DNA of 26,986 bases from Phlegmacium glaucopus. Lineage: Eukaryota > Basidiomycota > Agaricomycetes > Agaricales > Cortinariaceae. A program made the translations under genes and the position numbers. The notes under the pieces are model-generated. The model ran no database searches. It worked only from the letters and a program-made list of their open reading frames with translations, and was not told where the DNA came from. How positions within the stretch are numbered: position 1 is the stretch's first letter; the number at the start of each line of letters is the position of its first letter. The stretch spans positions 22,862 to 49,847 of the forward strand of contig MU130129.1 of the NCBI GenBank assembly GCA_015039465.1, given 5' to 3'. Positions 8,795 through 19,904 of this stretch are shown here, one piece after another.

Positions 8795-9150
8795 TGACGG
8801 AACATGAAATCGGTGCGCACCGCTGTCTATTCACTGGTTTGAGTGGGCCATTATGTTCAGCACGGCAGATCCGAGTTCTGTTAGACCAGGTGTGGAACAG
8901 ATGTCTTACGATACATATATCCCTTGTAACGTCATGGCCTTCATTGTAAAGCTGATCGAGGGACATACAGTTGTGGGTCGTTCGTGTTCCTCCAATCGAC
9001 TGGAAGCTTTCTTACTGAACTCCTAGCGCTCTATAGATGACGCCTGTTAGCTTCGAGAGATTTGGTGGAATGAAAGATGGCAGACAGACCCTTGGACTTT
9101 TGGTGCAACGGGCAAATGTCGGCACTTCCACTGAGTTTGAAATAAAATTA
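8795..9150. repeat. Cassette linker fragment, copy 2
   Basis: This matches 4428-4760 and 11960-12320 (AACATGAAATCGGTGCGC, GAGTGGGCCATT, TTTGGTGGAATGAAAGATGG, TTTGAAATAAAATTAG). It starts abruptly after the block A fragment and the similarity fades after about 9150. Confidence 0.6.
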
Positions 9151-9680
9151 GTTGTTCAGATCTCAGAATGATAGTTTCTGTCGGTACATCTCTCTGGGTC
9201 GACTGTGCCTCAAAACAAGACATTCTCACGTCACAATCCTTGTTAAGTACCATCATCATCGCGAACATCATTCTCTCCACTCAGGCTAATCTGGCAGTGA
9301 TTGAATAGACTACGAGTTGAAAGCGTCTAGGATTCGAGTCGAAACTGTCGATTGCTTGCCGCCTTTTTCGGTACAGCACAACTCCTTGATCCTCAGGTAT
9401 CTGCAGTGATTCTTACCAACGAAAGGCGTCCCCAGATAATCTTGAATAGAAGTGATCGATTGTTTTTTCAGTATAAATGAGAGATGCTGTGACAGGGAGA
9501 GGAATCTTAGGTCGACGATTTTTTATTCTGAACATGTTCGAATATGACGAGCCAAATTATATGATATATCAACGAAGGAGTTACCCTCCGTCATGTGTGG
9601 AATGGTGGTCAATGCAAAGCCTGGCATCTGTGGGGGTAGAAGGCGAGGTGTCTTTGGATGTCATTCTGCAGGAAAGGTAC
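9150..9680. other. Single-copy stretch, no gene recognised
   Basis: About 530 bases without a match elsewhere in the window. A 75-codon plus-strand frame (9477-9704) begins just after TATAAATG but has no recognisable family and runs into repeated block D. It could be inserted DNA or the last trace of a cassette part lost from the other copies. Confidence 0.3.
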
Positions 9681-10130
9681 GAGTATCCAGGTACAAGCAG
9701 ATGAGATGAGGGCAATTAATTACAGAAACAATCTTATAAGCTTTGAATACTGTCTATGTAAAGACCCTCCATATGGTTCAAGAACGGAGAACCAAAGGAA
9801 ACTGTTATCATGAAGGAAAAACACTCCGTAGGTGCGAATTTAATCACCCAGACGACCCGCAATCAGAGCAGCGTTGTCCCTTCAAAACGTTATGAGTTGA
9901 GGTACCCAATGGTAGCAAGAAAATGTGCAGACTTATTATTATAAAGCTGAGTGTATGAAGAGTCGAGACTTGTCAAACGGACTCAAACCCAATTCGAAAG
10001 ACTTGGAAAAGGTGGTAGAATCGACATTGGCTGTTGTCCGTAAGTATGGAAACTAGATAGATCTTTTAACATTTTGATAAGGCCGCCGCCCAATGTTCTT
10101 GTAAAGATAAGATTTGAGTTTAAGACTTAA
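9680..10130 (-). repeat. Block D, copy 1
   Basis: Near-identical to 15730-16210. On the minus strand a start gives MITVSFGSPFLNHMEGL, and a later one MTSKDTSPSTPTDA. One T is missing compared with the second copy, which shifts the frame after EGL. The 3' end joins block A directly, so D may hold the last exons of the A gene. Confidence 0.4.
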
Positions 10131-11160
10131 AAAAAAATGAAGGCTATCAAACGAATTGCATTAAAACTGAACAACAGAATACTGAAATACCTTCATAGCC
10201 CTTGAATCATCGCACAGATCCACGTCCTCGCCCTACAGGAGTCATCTAAACCTCTGCGTTCATGCTTAATCCTTGGGTGGCCGAATTCGCGTCTCATCCC
10301 CTTCAACAGCTACCTACGGCATGTGTTGATACGGTAGTTGTAGATGAGCGAGCGCCACCACATTTTCTTGTCGCCATATTCTTGAGGGCCTGGTAGATAG
10401 TCGCTGCCCATGAGGCCAAGCAATGGGCTTAAGAAAGGAATTTTAGAGTTGACGGATTTTTTTCTATCTTATAGCAATGCGGCGGATAGAGTTGGATCCA
10501 GCACAGTTGCGGTAAGCCAGAAAGCATTCGACGATTTCGTGGCCAATTCTTAGATCGGAGTCGTCAATATAATCAATAGCATACTGCGAACGATCAAACC
10601 CACGTACCTGTCATGAATGTCATTGTCAACGGTTGGTTGTTGAAGATTGACTCGGATGCAGGTATATGAGGTGCAATGAAGCCAAGAGCGACTTGTAAAA
10701 CCATTAATAATTGAATTTAAATAATGAACGCAAGTTCAATCCAACCAACCTACCCTGGCTTAGCCGCCAATCGTCAACAATTTCGGTAAGAGCTTTGAAT
10801 TTCATAGGAAGAACATCTAGACTGACAAGCTGAGCGTCTCAGGTCACAATAGCGCCTCCCATGGTTGCAATTGGAAAATTATATTGACAGTGTTGGATGG
10901 AGTTCTGTAGTTGTTTCACGTATAAAGTAGATTCTTGTAGAAATCGACGAGGTTCCAAAGCGCCTTTTGTATGCAATCGCATAGGCGTACACGAAACGAT
11001 GATTTGACGCAACCATGGACTTGGGGAGCTTCCACGGCCGTAACTGGGAGGCCAGATATGAAATATCGATGGATAGTGGTTCGACATAGTACCGGCGTCC
11101 GCCTCAAGGAGAGATAATATCGAAGGGTTTTGTTTCGATTATTGAGTGAAGATTGGAGCC
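10130..11160 (-). pseudogene. Block A, copy 3
   Basis: A full-length copy of the unrecognised block A. The minus-strand frame 10839-11087 reads SPSPWLRQIIVSCTPMRLHT and RFLQESTLYVKQLQNS. The MGGAIVT start at 10862 is followed at once by TGA, unlike copy 1. A strong donor CAGGTACGTGGG at about 10605 marks an intron that is weaker in copy 1. Several exon-like parts lie in different frames, so decay is likely. Confidence 0.4.
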
Positions 11161-11337
11161 AAAGTTTCCTCGCCCCGTGTTACCATGAGTCAGTAATGGG
11201 ATATATTTCATATATCTTTTGGAATGCTTGTGATACGCGTTGAACGTTGAACGTTGAACATTTGAAACTTCATAGTGCAAGAATATCACAATCAGCGGCG
11301 TACCACAAAGAAAGGCGACCTCTATCTCAAGCTCACC

Positions 11338-11693
11338 CTACAGATAGATATGATCGCCTATATTCCGCCTCCCCCTCTCTGTCGTATCGCTCCTCTCGTA
11401 GACTTCGACCTTTATGATCATCTTCCACGGTAACATCACTTGCCCGACATCCCTCCCATTCTCATTGAGCTTCACTCTTTGCGCTGGACCTTGAGAGATA
11501 GGGTATTCTCCAGCGTTTATGAGGATTATGTTGAGAGTTTTATCTGTGCCTGCGGAAGTACCTAAGAGGATGTGGCTGGTTGTGATGCGTAGGAGTTGTT
11601 GGAGGCTTTGAAGAGCTTCACGTGGTGTGTGTGGTTTTTGGGCGTTGGGACATCTTGTACGAAGAGAGTCATGTAGTGGTAGGTAGCGGGCAT
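11338..11693 (-). pseudogene. NAA38-like LSM-domain protein, one frameshift (LSM2)
   Basis: The ATG at 11693 gives MPATYHYMTLFVQDVPTPKN. The Sm-like part is complete in one frame: LQQLLRITTSHILLGTSAGT, then NIILINAGEYPISQGPAQRV, then VGQVMLPWKMIIKVEVYE, ending GDHIYL and TAG at 11338-11340. The only lesion seen is two extra bases in a CA run (about 11618-11632, CACACACAC) between the N-terminal part and the LSM helix. It is the least damaged full-length copy apart from this. A likely 5' intron (GTATGC...TTTTAG) lies just upstream. Confidence 0.6.
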
Positions 11694-11749
11694 TATGTCA
11701 CGTTCCCAGTACTAAAATGCCGGGGGTACAGATCGAATTTTGACAGGCG

Positions 11750-12560
11750 ACGCGAGTGCATACCAAAGATGCCAGTGGAAAGAAGGTGCAGAAGACAATG
11801 GAAATTGTCGATCTATGAAGACACTAGTAGGAGTAGCTACGATGAAAGAAAGAAATGAGAGAATCAACATATAAACCAAAGAGGTATTTTGAAAAAGATT
11901 CCGAGCGTACAATGCCATAAGCCTCTGCCATGAGGGGTGCAATTACCGGTCCACGGTATGTCTGAACATCGACATGAAATCGGTGCCCGTCGCTGTCTAT
12001 TCACTGGTTTGAGTGGGCCATTGCGTTCGGCGTTGAATAGATATCCTACGATATTGTTAACTTATCCGCATATCCCATGAGCGCCATGACTTTTATCTTA
12101 AAAGGTGATGCAGGGAAATGCAGTTGTGGGCGGATGGGGGTCGTTCGCGCTCCTCCATATCGACTGGCACTGGACTCATAGAACTCTGTAGATGACGCCT
12201 GTTAGTTTCGAGAAATTTGGTGGAATGAAAGATGGCGGACAGACGTCGACAGACCCTTGGACTTGTGGTTCAACGGGCAAATGTTGGCACTTTAGCTGAG
12301 TTTGAAATAAAATTAGTGAGATCCGAACGCACAATACTATAGATGCGAAGTTCGAACCCGTTCGATTTTGGGAGGCTCACACCCACAAGACGATGGTGCA
12401 CTATATATACACGGAAAGATTGAACACAAAAGGTCAGGTCAAGTTCACATCAACACGCATACAATAACTTACTGCGTTTAATCGTAGACCCACCGCCTTT
12501 GTGATGGCACCTTTTTACACCTAGCAGTACAGCCATGCGAAGTTGGTAATCAAATTTCGT
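11750..12560. repeat. Cassette linker, copy 3
   Basis: This is the same linker as 4250-5080, with the same order of landmarks (TTCACTGGTTTGAGTGGGCC, GAGAAATTTGGTGGAATG, GAAATAAAATTAGTGAGATC, ACAAGACGATGGTG, TTAATCGTAGACCC). A minus-strand frame at 11712-11942 reads YMLILSFLSFIVATPTSV, is hydrophobic, and ends at the LSM 5' intron; it may be an upstream exon or chance. Confidence 0.55.
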
Positions 12561-12569
12561 TGTTGAATA

Positions 12570-13080
12570 GTCATTTCATTGTCTTCTGTATCTTCTCTCC
12601 CACCCACTTTCTTCTTTTTTACACTCCCTTGTCACATACCGAGTCGTAAAAGGCCTTCAGCAACAATCGATACCAACCTTATCTTGTCGACTGCAAAATC
12701 TGTTCAGGATTGTTCATATTCCGCCGAGTATTGATGAGGTGGAGATGGTAATGTTGATCGGCGTGTTAATCATCAGACAAGCGACATCTCAAACCACCAT
12801 AGGTTTGTCAGTATTTGAATCTATTGAATGGAGGTGAGCTGTTGTCGAAAAGACAAGAAACCGAGTCACTAACTCACATTTCGTGTACTAGATCCAATGC
12901 AACAACCGTGTCATCTTCTAGCTGCTATATCAACACATCAGACCTCACGTGCACATTCCCATAATTCGATTATCATTTCCTTGGTGACAGATTTCAATGG
13001 TGGAAACTACTCTAGTAGTGAGGCCAGGCTTACCTTAAACAACTCGGTTAACCAAAATAACAGATCGCATAACCATGTTC
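12570..13080 (-). repeat. Block B, copy 3
   Basis: Homologous to 5080-5595. On the minus strand the start reads MVMRSVILVNRVV and then TAA, so the first exon is broken compared with copy 1. The donor (GGTAAGCCTGGCC), the LEDDTVVALDLV-type exon and the GTGAG donor after the KC-type end are still visible. It is head-to-head with membrane gene 2. Confidence 0.4.
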
Positions 13081-13228
13081 TGCCTCAAACTAGTTGGTGG
13101 TAACACATTCCTACCCGTCGTACCCGACCGAAAATCTGATTATGATTATAACAGCAACAGATTGTTAAGATCATCACGAACTTGCGGCATTATCTCAGTG
13201 ACTGTATTTTATATAGATGCTAGACTCT

Positions 13229-13236
13229 TATATAAA
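13229..13236 (+). promoter_or_regulatory. TATA box of membrane protein gene 2
   Basis: TATATAAA, 46 bases before the ATG at 13283, in the same context as in gene 1. Confidence 0.55.
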
Positions 13237-13282
13237 GCAATGGTCAGAGATGCAATAGGTCATTACAAACAGACACGAAGTC

Positions 13283-14573
13283 ATGAAGCTAACTGCTAGA
13301 GAGTTTAATTACATTGGAGTATGTCTCGAATGCTTCCTCTACGGTAAGATATTTTTTCTACAGCTTGCACGGCCCCTGCTAAAGAAGTATAATATTAATC
13401 TGCCATCCCAGGACTCTATTCTGGCATATTCGCCATGTATTTACAAGGAATATCGAACAAAGGCACCTACAAGAGGATAAATATCCTTTTCTATGCTCTC
13501 TGTGCTCTATACGTCCTATCTCTTGTCACCGTTGTGCTTGATATAACAAGTTTCATATATGGGGTTAGTAACAATTCCATCAGTAACGATGACCTTTTTT
13601 TTATGCTTTCAGTTGTGCAGGTCAGGCCTCCCTGGAATCCAACGGCATTACTCCACATTTATTTTATTCAAAGCACAGTATCTGGTTGCTGCGATTTCTT
13701 AGCTCAATCCATCCTAGTATGTATAAACAACTATGCCTATCATTTATTTTTATTCATGCAAATATTAAAGATCTACCGTTGCTGGATTGTGTGGGGTTGC
13801 AATATCCGTGTCGTGATCCTTCCTTCGATCCTAGCATTTGGATACTTAGGTCAGTCAACCTATCTTATTTTACTAGCAATTTTCAATTCATTGTCTCTAG
13901 TTATCTGGCTAGCAAGTAGCAGCTCACACTACACTCTCTCAGGCCAAGTTGTAGTACAACCTGAGGGGGCATATGGGATGACTCTGGCAGGGCTTGCCAT
14001 ATCCATGATCGTGAATGCTCTGGTGACGTACTTAATTGTGTTCAAGATCTTCAAGGTGTACCCTGGATTCAAGTCTGCCTCGGACGACGATAGTTCGGGC
14101 GCCACTGGCGGGAGCAAAATTCAGACTGTCATGTTCATAGTAATTGAATCTGGCATGATATTGTTTTCAATCCAATTGGCTCGGCTCGTGGCTACCATTT
14201 TTAAGGTGACGGACTCCGTGGCTACCATTTTTATAACGACGGACGACGGCTATACAACCTTTTTTATCATCGTTTATATCCACCAAATGCTCAATGTGAT
14301 TACAACATCAGTCACTGCTACTTCTTGTTTTACTGATAACATGGGTCTGTCTAGAGTATAACACCTACAATCATCCTCGTGCGGGTCTCCATGGGATTGT
14401 CCTTCCATGATCAGGAATCCATGATAGGATCTTCCACTGGGAGTTTGCATTTCGCAGCCAACGATTCAAATTCAATGTCGGAAACGGAAACGGAAGATGT
14501 CGGCATTGAGAATAGAGACGATGATATTGGCGTTCAACAAAGTGGCGATATCGAGGTGGTAGATAGATCATAA
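13283..14573 (+). CDS. Seven-helix membrane protein 2, six exons, intact
   Basis: A close paralogue of the gene at 5789. My model joins 13283-13343, 13412-13563, 13621-13716, 13771-13849, 13901-14295 and 14355-14573, giving 333 residues. Exons 1-4 have exactly the lengths of gene 1 (61, 152, 96, 79). Exon 5 is 33 bases longer, mainly because of a 30-base tandem duplication before helix 7. Exon 6 is shorter because it has one tail unit, not two. The marks IYRCWIVWG, SIQLARLVATIF and SITPTIILVRVSMGLSFHD are present. Introns 2, 3 and 4 (57, 54, 51 bases) happen to be multiples of three without stops, so a 308-codon frame runs from 13435 to 14361 through them. Comparison with genes 1 and 4, where these introns carry stops or odd lengths, shows they are introns. 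Ligand and role are unknown. Confidence 0.78.
14188..14247 (+). repeat. 30-base tandem duplication in membrane gene 2, exon 5
   Basis: Units 14188-14217 and 14218-14247 encode VATIFKVTDS and VATIFITTDD. Genes 1, 3 and 4 have one unit. It lengthens the loop between helices 6 and 7 by ten residues and keeps the frame. Confidence 0.85.
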
Positions 14574-14839
14574 CATAGAGTCCCATAGGCAGCGTGCACT
14601 AGATTTGTTGAAATGGCACAAATGCATAAACTGTGGTCGTGATCGTCATAATGAGCGCTCGGTGCCTTATTTCACCTTACACCGCAGTCGATTTCTTATT
14701 TCTCCCCTCTTGATTATCCATAAACTACTATCTCATCTTATACCCTTCTCACCTAGCTACTTGACCCACCGTTTGTGTGTTGGTGCGTTCACGTTTTTAC
14801 ACCCAGCCGGACAGCCATCCAGCTTAGTATATTTCGTAT

Positions 14840-15380
14840 TCAAATTTCGTCTTCGAATACTCACCCTATTGTCTTCAGCATCTTCTCTTTCATTCCCTTT
14901 GTTCTTTTTACAATTTATCAAGTCGTAAAAGGCCTTCAAAAGATGTTAGAGCGTTGGGAAAGATCAGTTCAACAATAGATAACAACCTCACCTTGTCTGC
15001 AGCATCTCTTCGGCATCATTCACCCCCACCCAAATATTGATGAGGTCGAGATGGTAGCGTTGATCGGGTGTTGATCGTCAGGGAAGCGACATTGCAATCC
15101 TACTGTAGATAGGTCATTGTTCGAATCTATTGAATGGAGATCAGTTGATATCGAGATGAAATGAAGACGACTCAACAACTCACCTCCTGTCCATCTGATC
15201 CAATCCAACAAACGTGTCATCATCCGGCTGCTATGTCAACAATTGGATTGGAGGTATTTCGTTGAATCCAAACGTTCATTAACTCCGGCGTCACTCCGCA
15301 GGCTATTCATCAATTCCCAACTGGATGATTTCATCATGACGAGATTATATATCAAAATCCACGAATGAGCCTTCTTGAGA
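14840..15380 (-). repeat. Block B, copy 4 (downstream type)
   Basis: This matches 7400-7900. On the minus strand it reads MMKSSSWELMNSLRSDAGVN, then, after a likely short intron ending ACATAG, QPDDDTFVGLDQMDRR, then a GTGAG donor. Downstream, INATISTSSIFG resembles frames in the other B copies. Tail-to-tail with membrane gene 2. Family unknown. Confidence 0.4.
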
Positions 15381-16210
15381 CCAAAATGAAAAAAAAAAAC
15401 GAGATATTCACACAAAACAAACAAAAGGAACGAGACGAAGTTTCCGTCATCAGCGCGTTTCTATCTGTCAATGACATCACGATAGTTAATCACTTGAGCC
15501 GCAGTTTTAATGAGGGGATAAAGTTGCGCAAAGTCTGTCTGAAATGAATGGCGTTGGTGACCTTGAAGAAATACAAAGTTTGTGTCTTTTCGGAAGTCCT
15601 ACTAGTAAATTTACAATGAGTACTGGAAAAGAGTTGAATAAATGGAAGTGGCTAGAACCTGACAGAATATCCCCTGGGACGTTCCTCAGTTCGATATCAT
15701 TAGTCTGAACGGGAGGGACGGCCGGGACGAGAGGTAGAAGGTGAGGTGTCTTCGGATGTCATTCTGCAGGAAGGGTACGAGTCCCCAGGTACAGGCAGAT
15801 GGGACGAGAGCAAGTAATTGCAGAAACAATCTTATAAGCTTTGAATACTGTCTATGTAAAAGACCCTCCACATGGTTCAAGAGCGGAGAACCAAAGGAAA
15901 CCGTTATCATGAAGAAAAAGCAGCGCCGTAAGTGCGAATTTAATCACGCAGATCACCCGCAATCAGAGCAGCGTTGTCCCTTCAAAATGTTATAAGTTGA
16001 GGTACCGAATGATAACAAGAAAATGTGCAGACTTATTATTATAAACCTGAGTGTATAACGAGTCGAGACATGTCAAACCCAATTCGAAAGACTTGGAAAA
16101 GGTGGTAGAATCGACATTGGCTGTTGTCCGTAAGTATAGAAACCAGATAGATCTTTTAACATCTTGATAAGGCCGCCGCCCAACGTTCTTGTGAAGATAA
16201 TATTTGAGTT
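15380..16210 (-). repeat. Blocks E and D, fullest copy
   Basis: The left part matches 7930-8150 and the right part 9680-10130. The minus-strand frame 15686-15910 reads MITVSFGSPLLNHVEGLLHR and is open to LSSRPSLPFRLMISN; an overlapping start gives MTSEDTSPSTSRPGRPSRSD. From 16216 downwards, joined to block A by a clean intron (16217-16278, GTATGT...TTTTTTTTAG), the frame reads LGGGLIKMLKDLSGFYTYG. That suggests D carries 3' exons of the A gene. No family recognised. Confidence 0.4.
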
Positions 16211-17220
16211 TAAGACCTAAAAAAAAGAAGGCTATCAAACGAACTGCAGCGAAACTGAACAACAGAATACTGACATACCTTCATAGCCCTTGAATCATCG
16301 CGCAAATCCATGCCCTCGCCTTACAGGAAGTCATCTGAACCTCCGCGTTCACGCTTAATCCTTGAATGGCCGAATTCGTGTCTCATCCCCTTCGACAGCT
16401 ACCTACGACATGCGTTGATACGGTAGCTGTATAGATGAGCGGGCGCCACAACATTTTCTTGTCACCAGATTTTTGGGCGACTGGTAGATAGTCGCCGCCA
16501 TGAGGCCAAGCAATGGGCTTGAGAAAGGAGTTTTAGAGTTGGCGGACCCATAGAGTTGGATCCAACACAGTTGTGGTAAGCCAGAGACCATTCGACGATT
16601 TCGCGGCCAATTCTTAGATCTGAGTCGTCAATATAATCAATAGCATGCTGCGAACGATCAAACCCACGTACATGTCATGAATGTCAACGGTTGGTTGTTG
16701 AAGATTGACTCGAATGCAGGTACATGAGGTGCAATGAAGCGAAGAGCGACTTGTAAAACCATTAGTAATTAAATTCAAATAATGAACGCAGGTTCACCCC
16801 AACCAACCTACCCTGGCTCTAGTAGCCGCCAATCTTCAACAATTTCGGTAAGAGCTTTGAATTTCGTAGGAAGAAAGTCTAGACCGACAAGCTGAGCCTG
16901 ACAAGCTGAGCATCTCAGGTCACAATAGCACCTTCTATTGCGATTGGAAAATTACATTGACAGGGTTGGATGGAGTTCTAGTGATTTCACGTATAAAGTA
17001 GAGTCTTGTAAAAGTCGACCAGCTTCCAAAGCACCTTTTGTATGCAATCGCATAGGCGTACGCGAAATGATGATTTGACGCGCTACCACGGACCTGGAGC
17101 CTCCACGTCAAGTAACTGGGAGGCCAGATATGAAATATCGGACAGAGGTTCGAAATAGTATCGGTGTTTGCCTCAAGGAGAGATAGTATCGAAGCCTAAG
17201 ACTTTGTTTTTGATTATTGA
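16210..17220 (-). pseudogene. Block A, copy 4
   Basis: A full-length copy. It is the only one with a consensus donor (GTATGT at 16278) and TAG acceptor (16217) at the A-to-D intron; other copies have GTATTT and AAG. It also carries a small tandem duplication, GACAAGCTGAGC twice at about 16888-16913, and deletions beside the TIYQSPKNL segment. The MGG start is lost, so it is unlikely to be functional. Confidence 0.4.
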
Positions 17221-17414
17221 GTGAAAACTGGAGCCAAGGTTTCCTCGTCGCATGTTACCGAGAGTCAAAGTTCAAGACAGTGAAGCGTATATTTAACAAA
17301 TATTTTGGAATGCTTGTCATACGCGTTGAACGTTTGAAACTTCAAAGGCCAAGAATCTTAGAATCAGCCGCATACCACGAAGAAAGGCGATGTCTATCTC
17401 AAAGCTCACCTTTC

Positions 17415-17793
17415 CTACAAATAGATATTATCACCTTTATCCCGCCTCTCCTTCTCCATCGCATTGTTTCTCTCATAGACTTCCACCCTTACGATCGTCT
17501 TCCACGGCAACAACACTTGCCCGACATATCTCCCATTCTCACTGAGCTTCACCCTTTTCCCTGGGCCTTGAGAGATATGGTATTCTTCAGCGTCGATAAA
17601 AATTATGTTGAGAGGTTTATCTGTGCCTGCGAAAGTACCTAAGAAGATGCGGCTGTCTAGTGTTGTGATGCGTAGAAGCCGTTGGAGGAAGCTTTGAAGC
17701 GCTTCACGCGGCGTGGTGGATGTTGGGTGTTGGGACGTTTTGTAAGGTGGCTTCGGAGGGAATCATGTAGTGGTGCCCAGCAGTCGTTCCCAT
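17415..17793 (-). pseudogene. NAA38-like LSM-domain protein, broken (LSM3)
   Basis: The usual MTATY start is missing because about ten bases are gone; a substitute ATG at 17793 gives MGTTAGHHYMIPSEATLQNV. The frame then breaks after NIHHAA. The Sm-like part survives in another frame: GTFAGTDKPLNIIFIDAEEY, then GPGKRVKLSENGRYVGQVLL, then PWKTIVRVEVYERNNAME, ending KGDNIYL with TAG at 17415-17417. The 5' intron upstream is still recognisable. Confidence 0.55.
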
Positions 17794-17879
17794 TATGATA
17801 ATATTTGAACCAGTATGTACTAAAATAAAATGCCACGAGTACAGATCAAATTTGAATTTGGACAGGCGATGCGAGCACA

Positions 17880-18780
17880 TACCAAAGATGCCAATGGAAA
17901 TAAGGTGCTGAAGACGATGTAACATGTCAATCTATGAAGACTCTAGTAGCAGTAGCTACGATGAAGGAATGAAATGAGAGAATCAACATATGAAACAGGT
18001 ATTTTGAAACAGATTCCGAGCGTACAATGCCATAAGCCTCTGACATGAGGGGTGGATCTAGGAGTCCACGGTATGTCTGATCGAAAATGAACATGAAATC
18101 GATGCGCACCGCCGTCTATTCACTGGTTTGAGTGGGCAATTGCGTTCATCACGGCAGATCTGAGTACTGTCAGACCAAGTGTCGAACAGATATCTTACGA
18201 TACTATCAACTTATCCGCATATCCCTTGTATCGCCATGACTTGTATTTTAAAGCTGATCGAGGGACATACAGTTGTGGGCGGTCGTTCGTGTTCCTGCAA
18301 TCGACTGGAAGCTTTATGACTGTACTCCTAGCGCTCTCTAGATGTGACGCCTGTTATTTTCGAGAGATATGGTGGAATGAAAGATGGCGGACAGACCCTT
18401 GGTTCATCGGGCAAATGTCGGCACTTTCAGCTGAGTGTGAAATAAAATTAGTCCGAGATCCGCAGAAGCGCACGAATAGATGCCAACCCGTTCGTACGAT
18501 GGGGCTCAGGCTGTAAAGAGTGAATTTCTCGACGCTGAGAACCCGGGATCTCGCTGTTGAATCACACTTAGACCGTTCTTATTGACCCCCCTTCAACTCA
18601 CACCTACAAGACGATGGTGCACTACAAATATGCAGAAAGATTGAACACAAACTTAGGTCAGGTCAAATTCATATCAACACGCATACTAAATTACTGCGTT
18701 TAATCGTAGACCGACTGCTTGTGTGATGGCAGTTTTTTACAATTAGAAGGACCGTACGACTTTAGTATCCTTCGTAATCA
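17880..18780. repeat. Cassette linker, copy 4
   Basis: The same linker as 4250-5080 and 11750-12560. It also keeps a stretch (GAACCCGGGATCTCGCTGTTGA with ACACTTAGACC, about 18540-18575) that is shared only with 26620-26655, so these two copies are the fullest versions. No kept reading frame. Confidence 0.55.
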
Positions 18781-18859
18781 AATTTCGTCTTCAATACTCA
18801 CTTCATTGTCTTCAGCATCTTCTCTCCCGCCCACTTTCTTTTTAGACTCCCTTACCATA

Positions 18860-19219
18860 TATCGAGTCTGAAAAAAAATGAGGGTTACTAGACGAATTGC
18901 AATAAAACTGAACAGAACACTGAAATACCTTCATAGTCCTCGAATCATCGCGCAGATCCACGTCCTCGGCTTCCAAGAAGTCATCTGAACCCTCCGCGTT
19001 CACGCTTAACATCCTTGGATAGAGGGATTCGCGTCTCGTCCCTTTCAACAGATACCTACGGCATGCACCGATACGGTAGCTGTATAGATCAGCGCCACCA
19101 CATTGTCTTGTCAACAGATTCTTGAGGGATCGATAGATAGGCGCCGTCATGGGGCCAAGCAATGAGCTTAAGGAAGGAATTTTGGAGTTGGCGGACTTTT
19201 TTGTATCATATAGAAGTGC
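18860..19219 (-). pseudogene. Block A fragment (A5) fused to membrane gene 3
   Basis: Only the 3' half of A is present: PIYRSLKNLLTRQCGGADLY, RIGACRRYLLKGTRRES and VNAEGSDDFLEAEDVDLRDD, then a GTATTTC donor and, past a T-rich AG, DSIYGKGV and a stop. The 3' flank is that of block B, as in copy 1. At about 19219 the sequence passes straight into exon 5 of a membrane protein gene on the other strand. Confidence 0.45.
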
Positions 19220-19848
19220 GCGTTGTCATGTCCATGACCGTGAATGCTCTGGTGACGTCCTTAAATGTGTTCAAGATCTTCAAAGTGTACCGTGAAGTCA
19301 AGTCTGCCTCGGACGTCCAAAGTTTGGGTGCCACTGGCGGGAGAAAAATCCGGACTGTCATGTTCATAGTAATTGAATCTGGCATGATATTGTTTTCAGT
19401 CCAATTGGCTCGGGTCATGGCTACTGTTTTTTCGGCGACAGACGCTGGCAGTAAAACTTTTGGTATCGTCGCTTACATGCACGAAATGCTCAATGTGATT
19501 ACAGCATCAGTCACTGCTACTTCTTATTTTACTGATAACCATGGGTCTGTCTAGGGTATAACACCTACAATCATCCTGGTGCGGGTCTCCATGGGATTGT
19601 CCTTCCACGATCAGGAGTCCATGATAGAATCTACCATTGGGAGTTTGCACTTTGTGGCCAACAATCTAAATTCAATATCGGAAACGGAAACGGAAGATGT
19701 TGGTATTGTGAATAGAGACGAAGATATTGGTGTTCGACAAAGTGACGATATCAAGATGGTAGCGGAAACGGGAGATATCGGTATTGTGAATAGAGACGGT
19801 GATATTGGCGTTCAACAAAATGACGATATCGAGATGGTAGATAGATGA
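19220..19848 (+). pseudogene. Seven-helix membrane protein 3, 5'-truncated
   Basis: Only the last part of the gene is left: exon 5 from the middle of helix 5 (VVMSMTVNALVTSLNVFKIF) at 19220-19494, an intron at 19495-19554, and exon 6 at 19555-19848 with GITPTIILVRVSMGLSFHD and two tail units ending EMVDR. Exons 1-4, the promoter and block B are gone. The intron is 60 bases, one longer than in the other copies, which confirms it is not coding. The reading frame of the remaining exons is open, so decay after the truncation has been slight. A chance transcript could still make the C-terminal half. Confidence 0.8.
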
Positions 19849-19904
19849 TCACACGGAGTCCAGACGCAGCATGCACCAGACTTGTAGATATGGCTCATAT
19901 AAAT

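Noticed and set aside
18226..18516. 96-codon plus-strand frame
   Set aside because: Lies in the linker, is not kept in the other copies and has no family resemblance.
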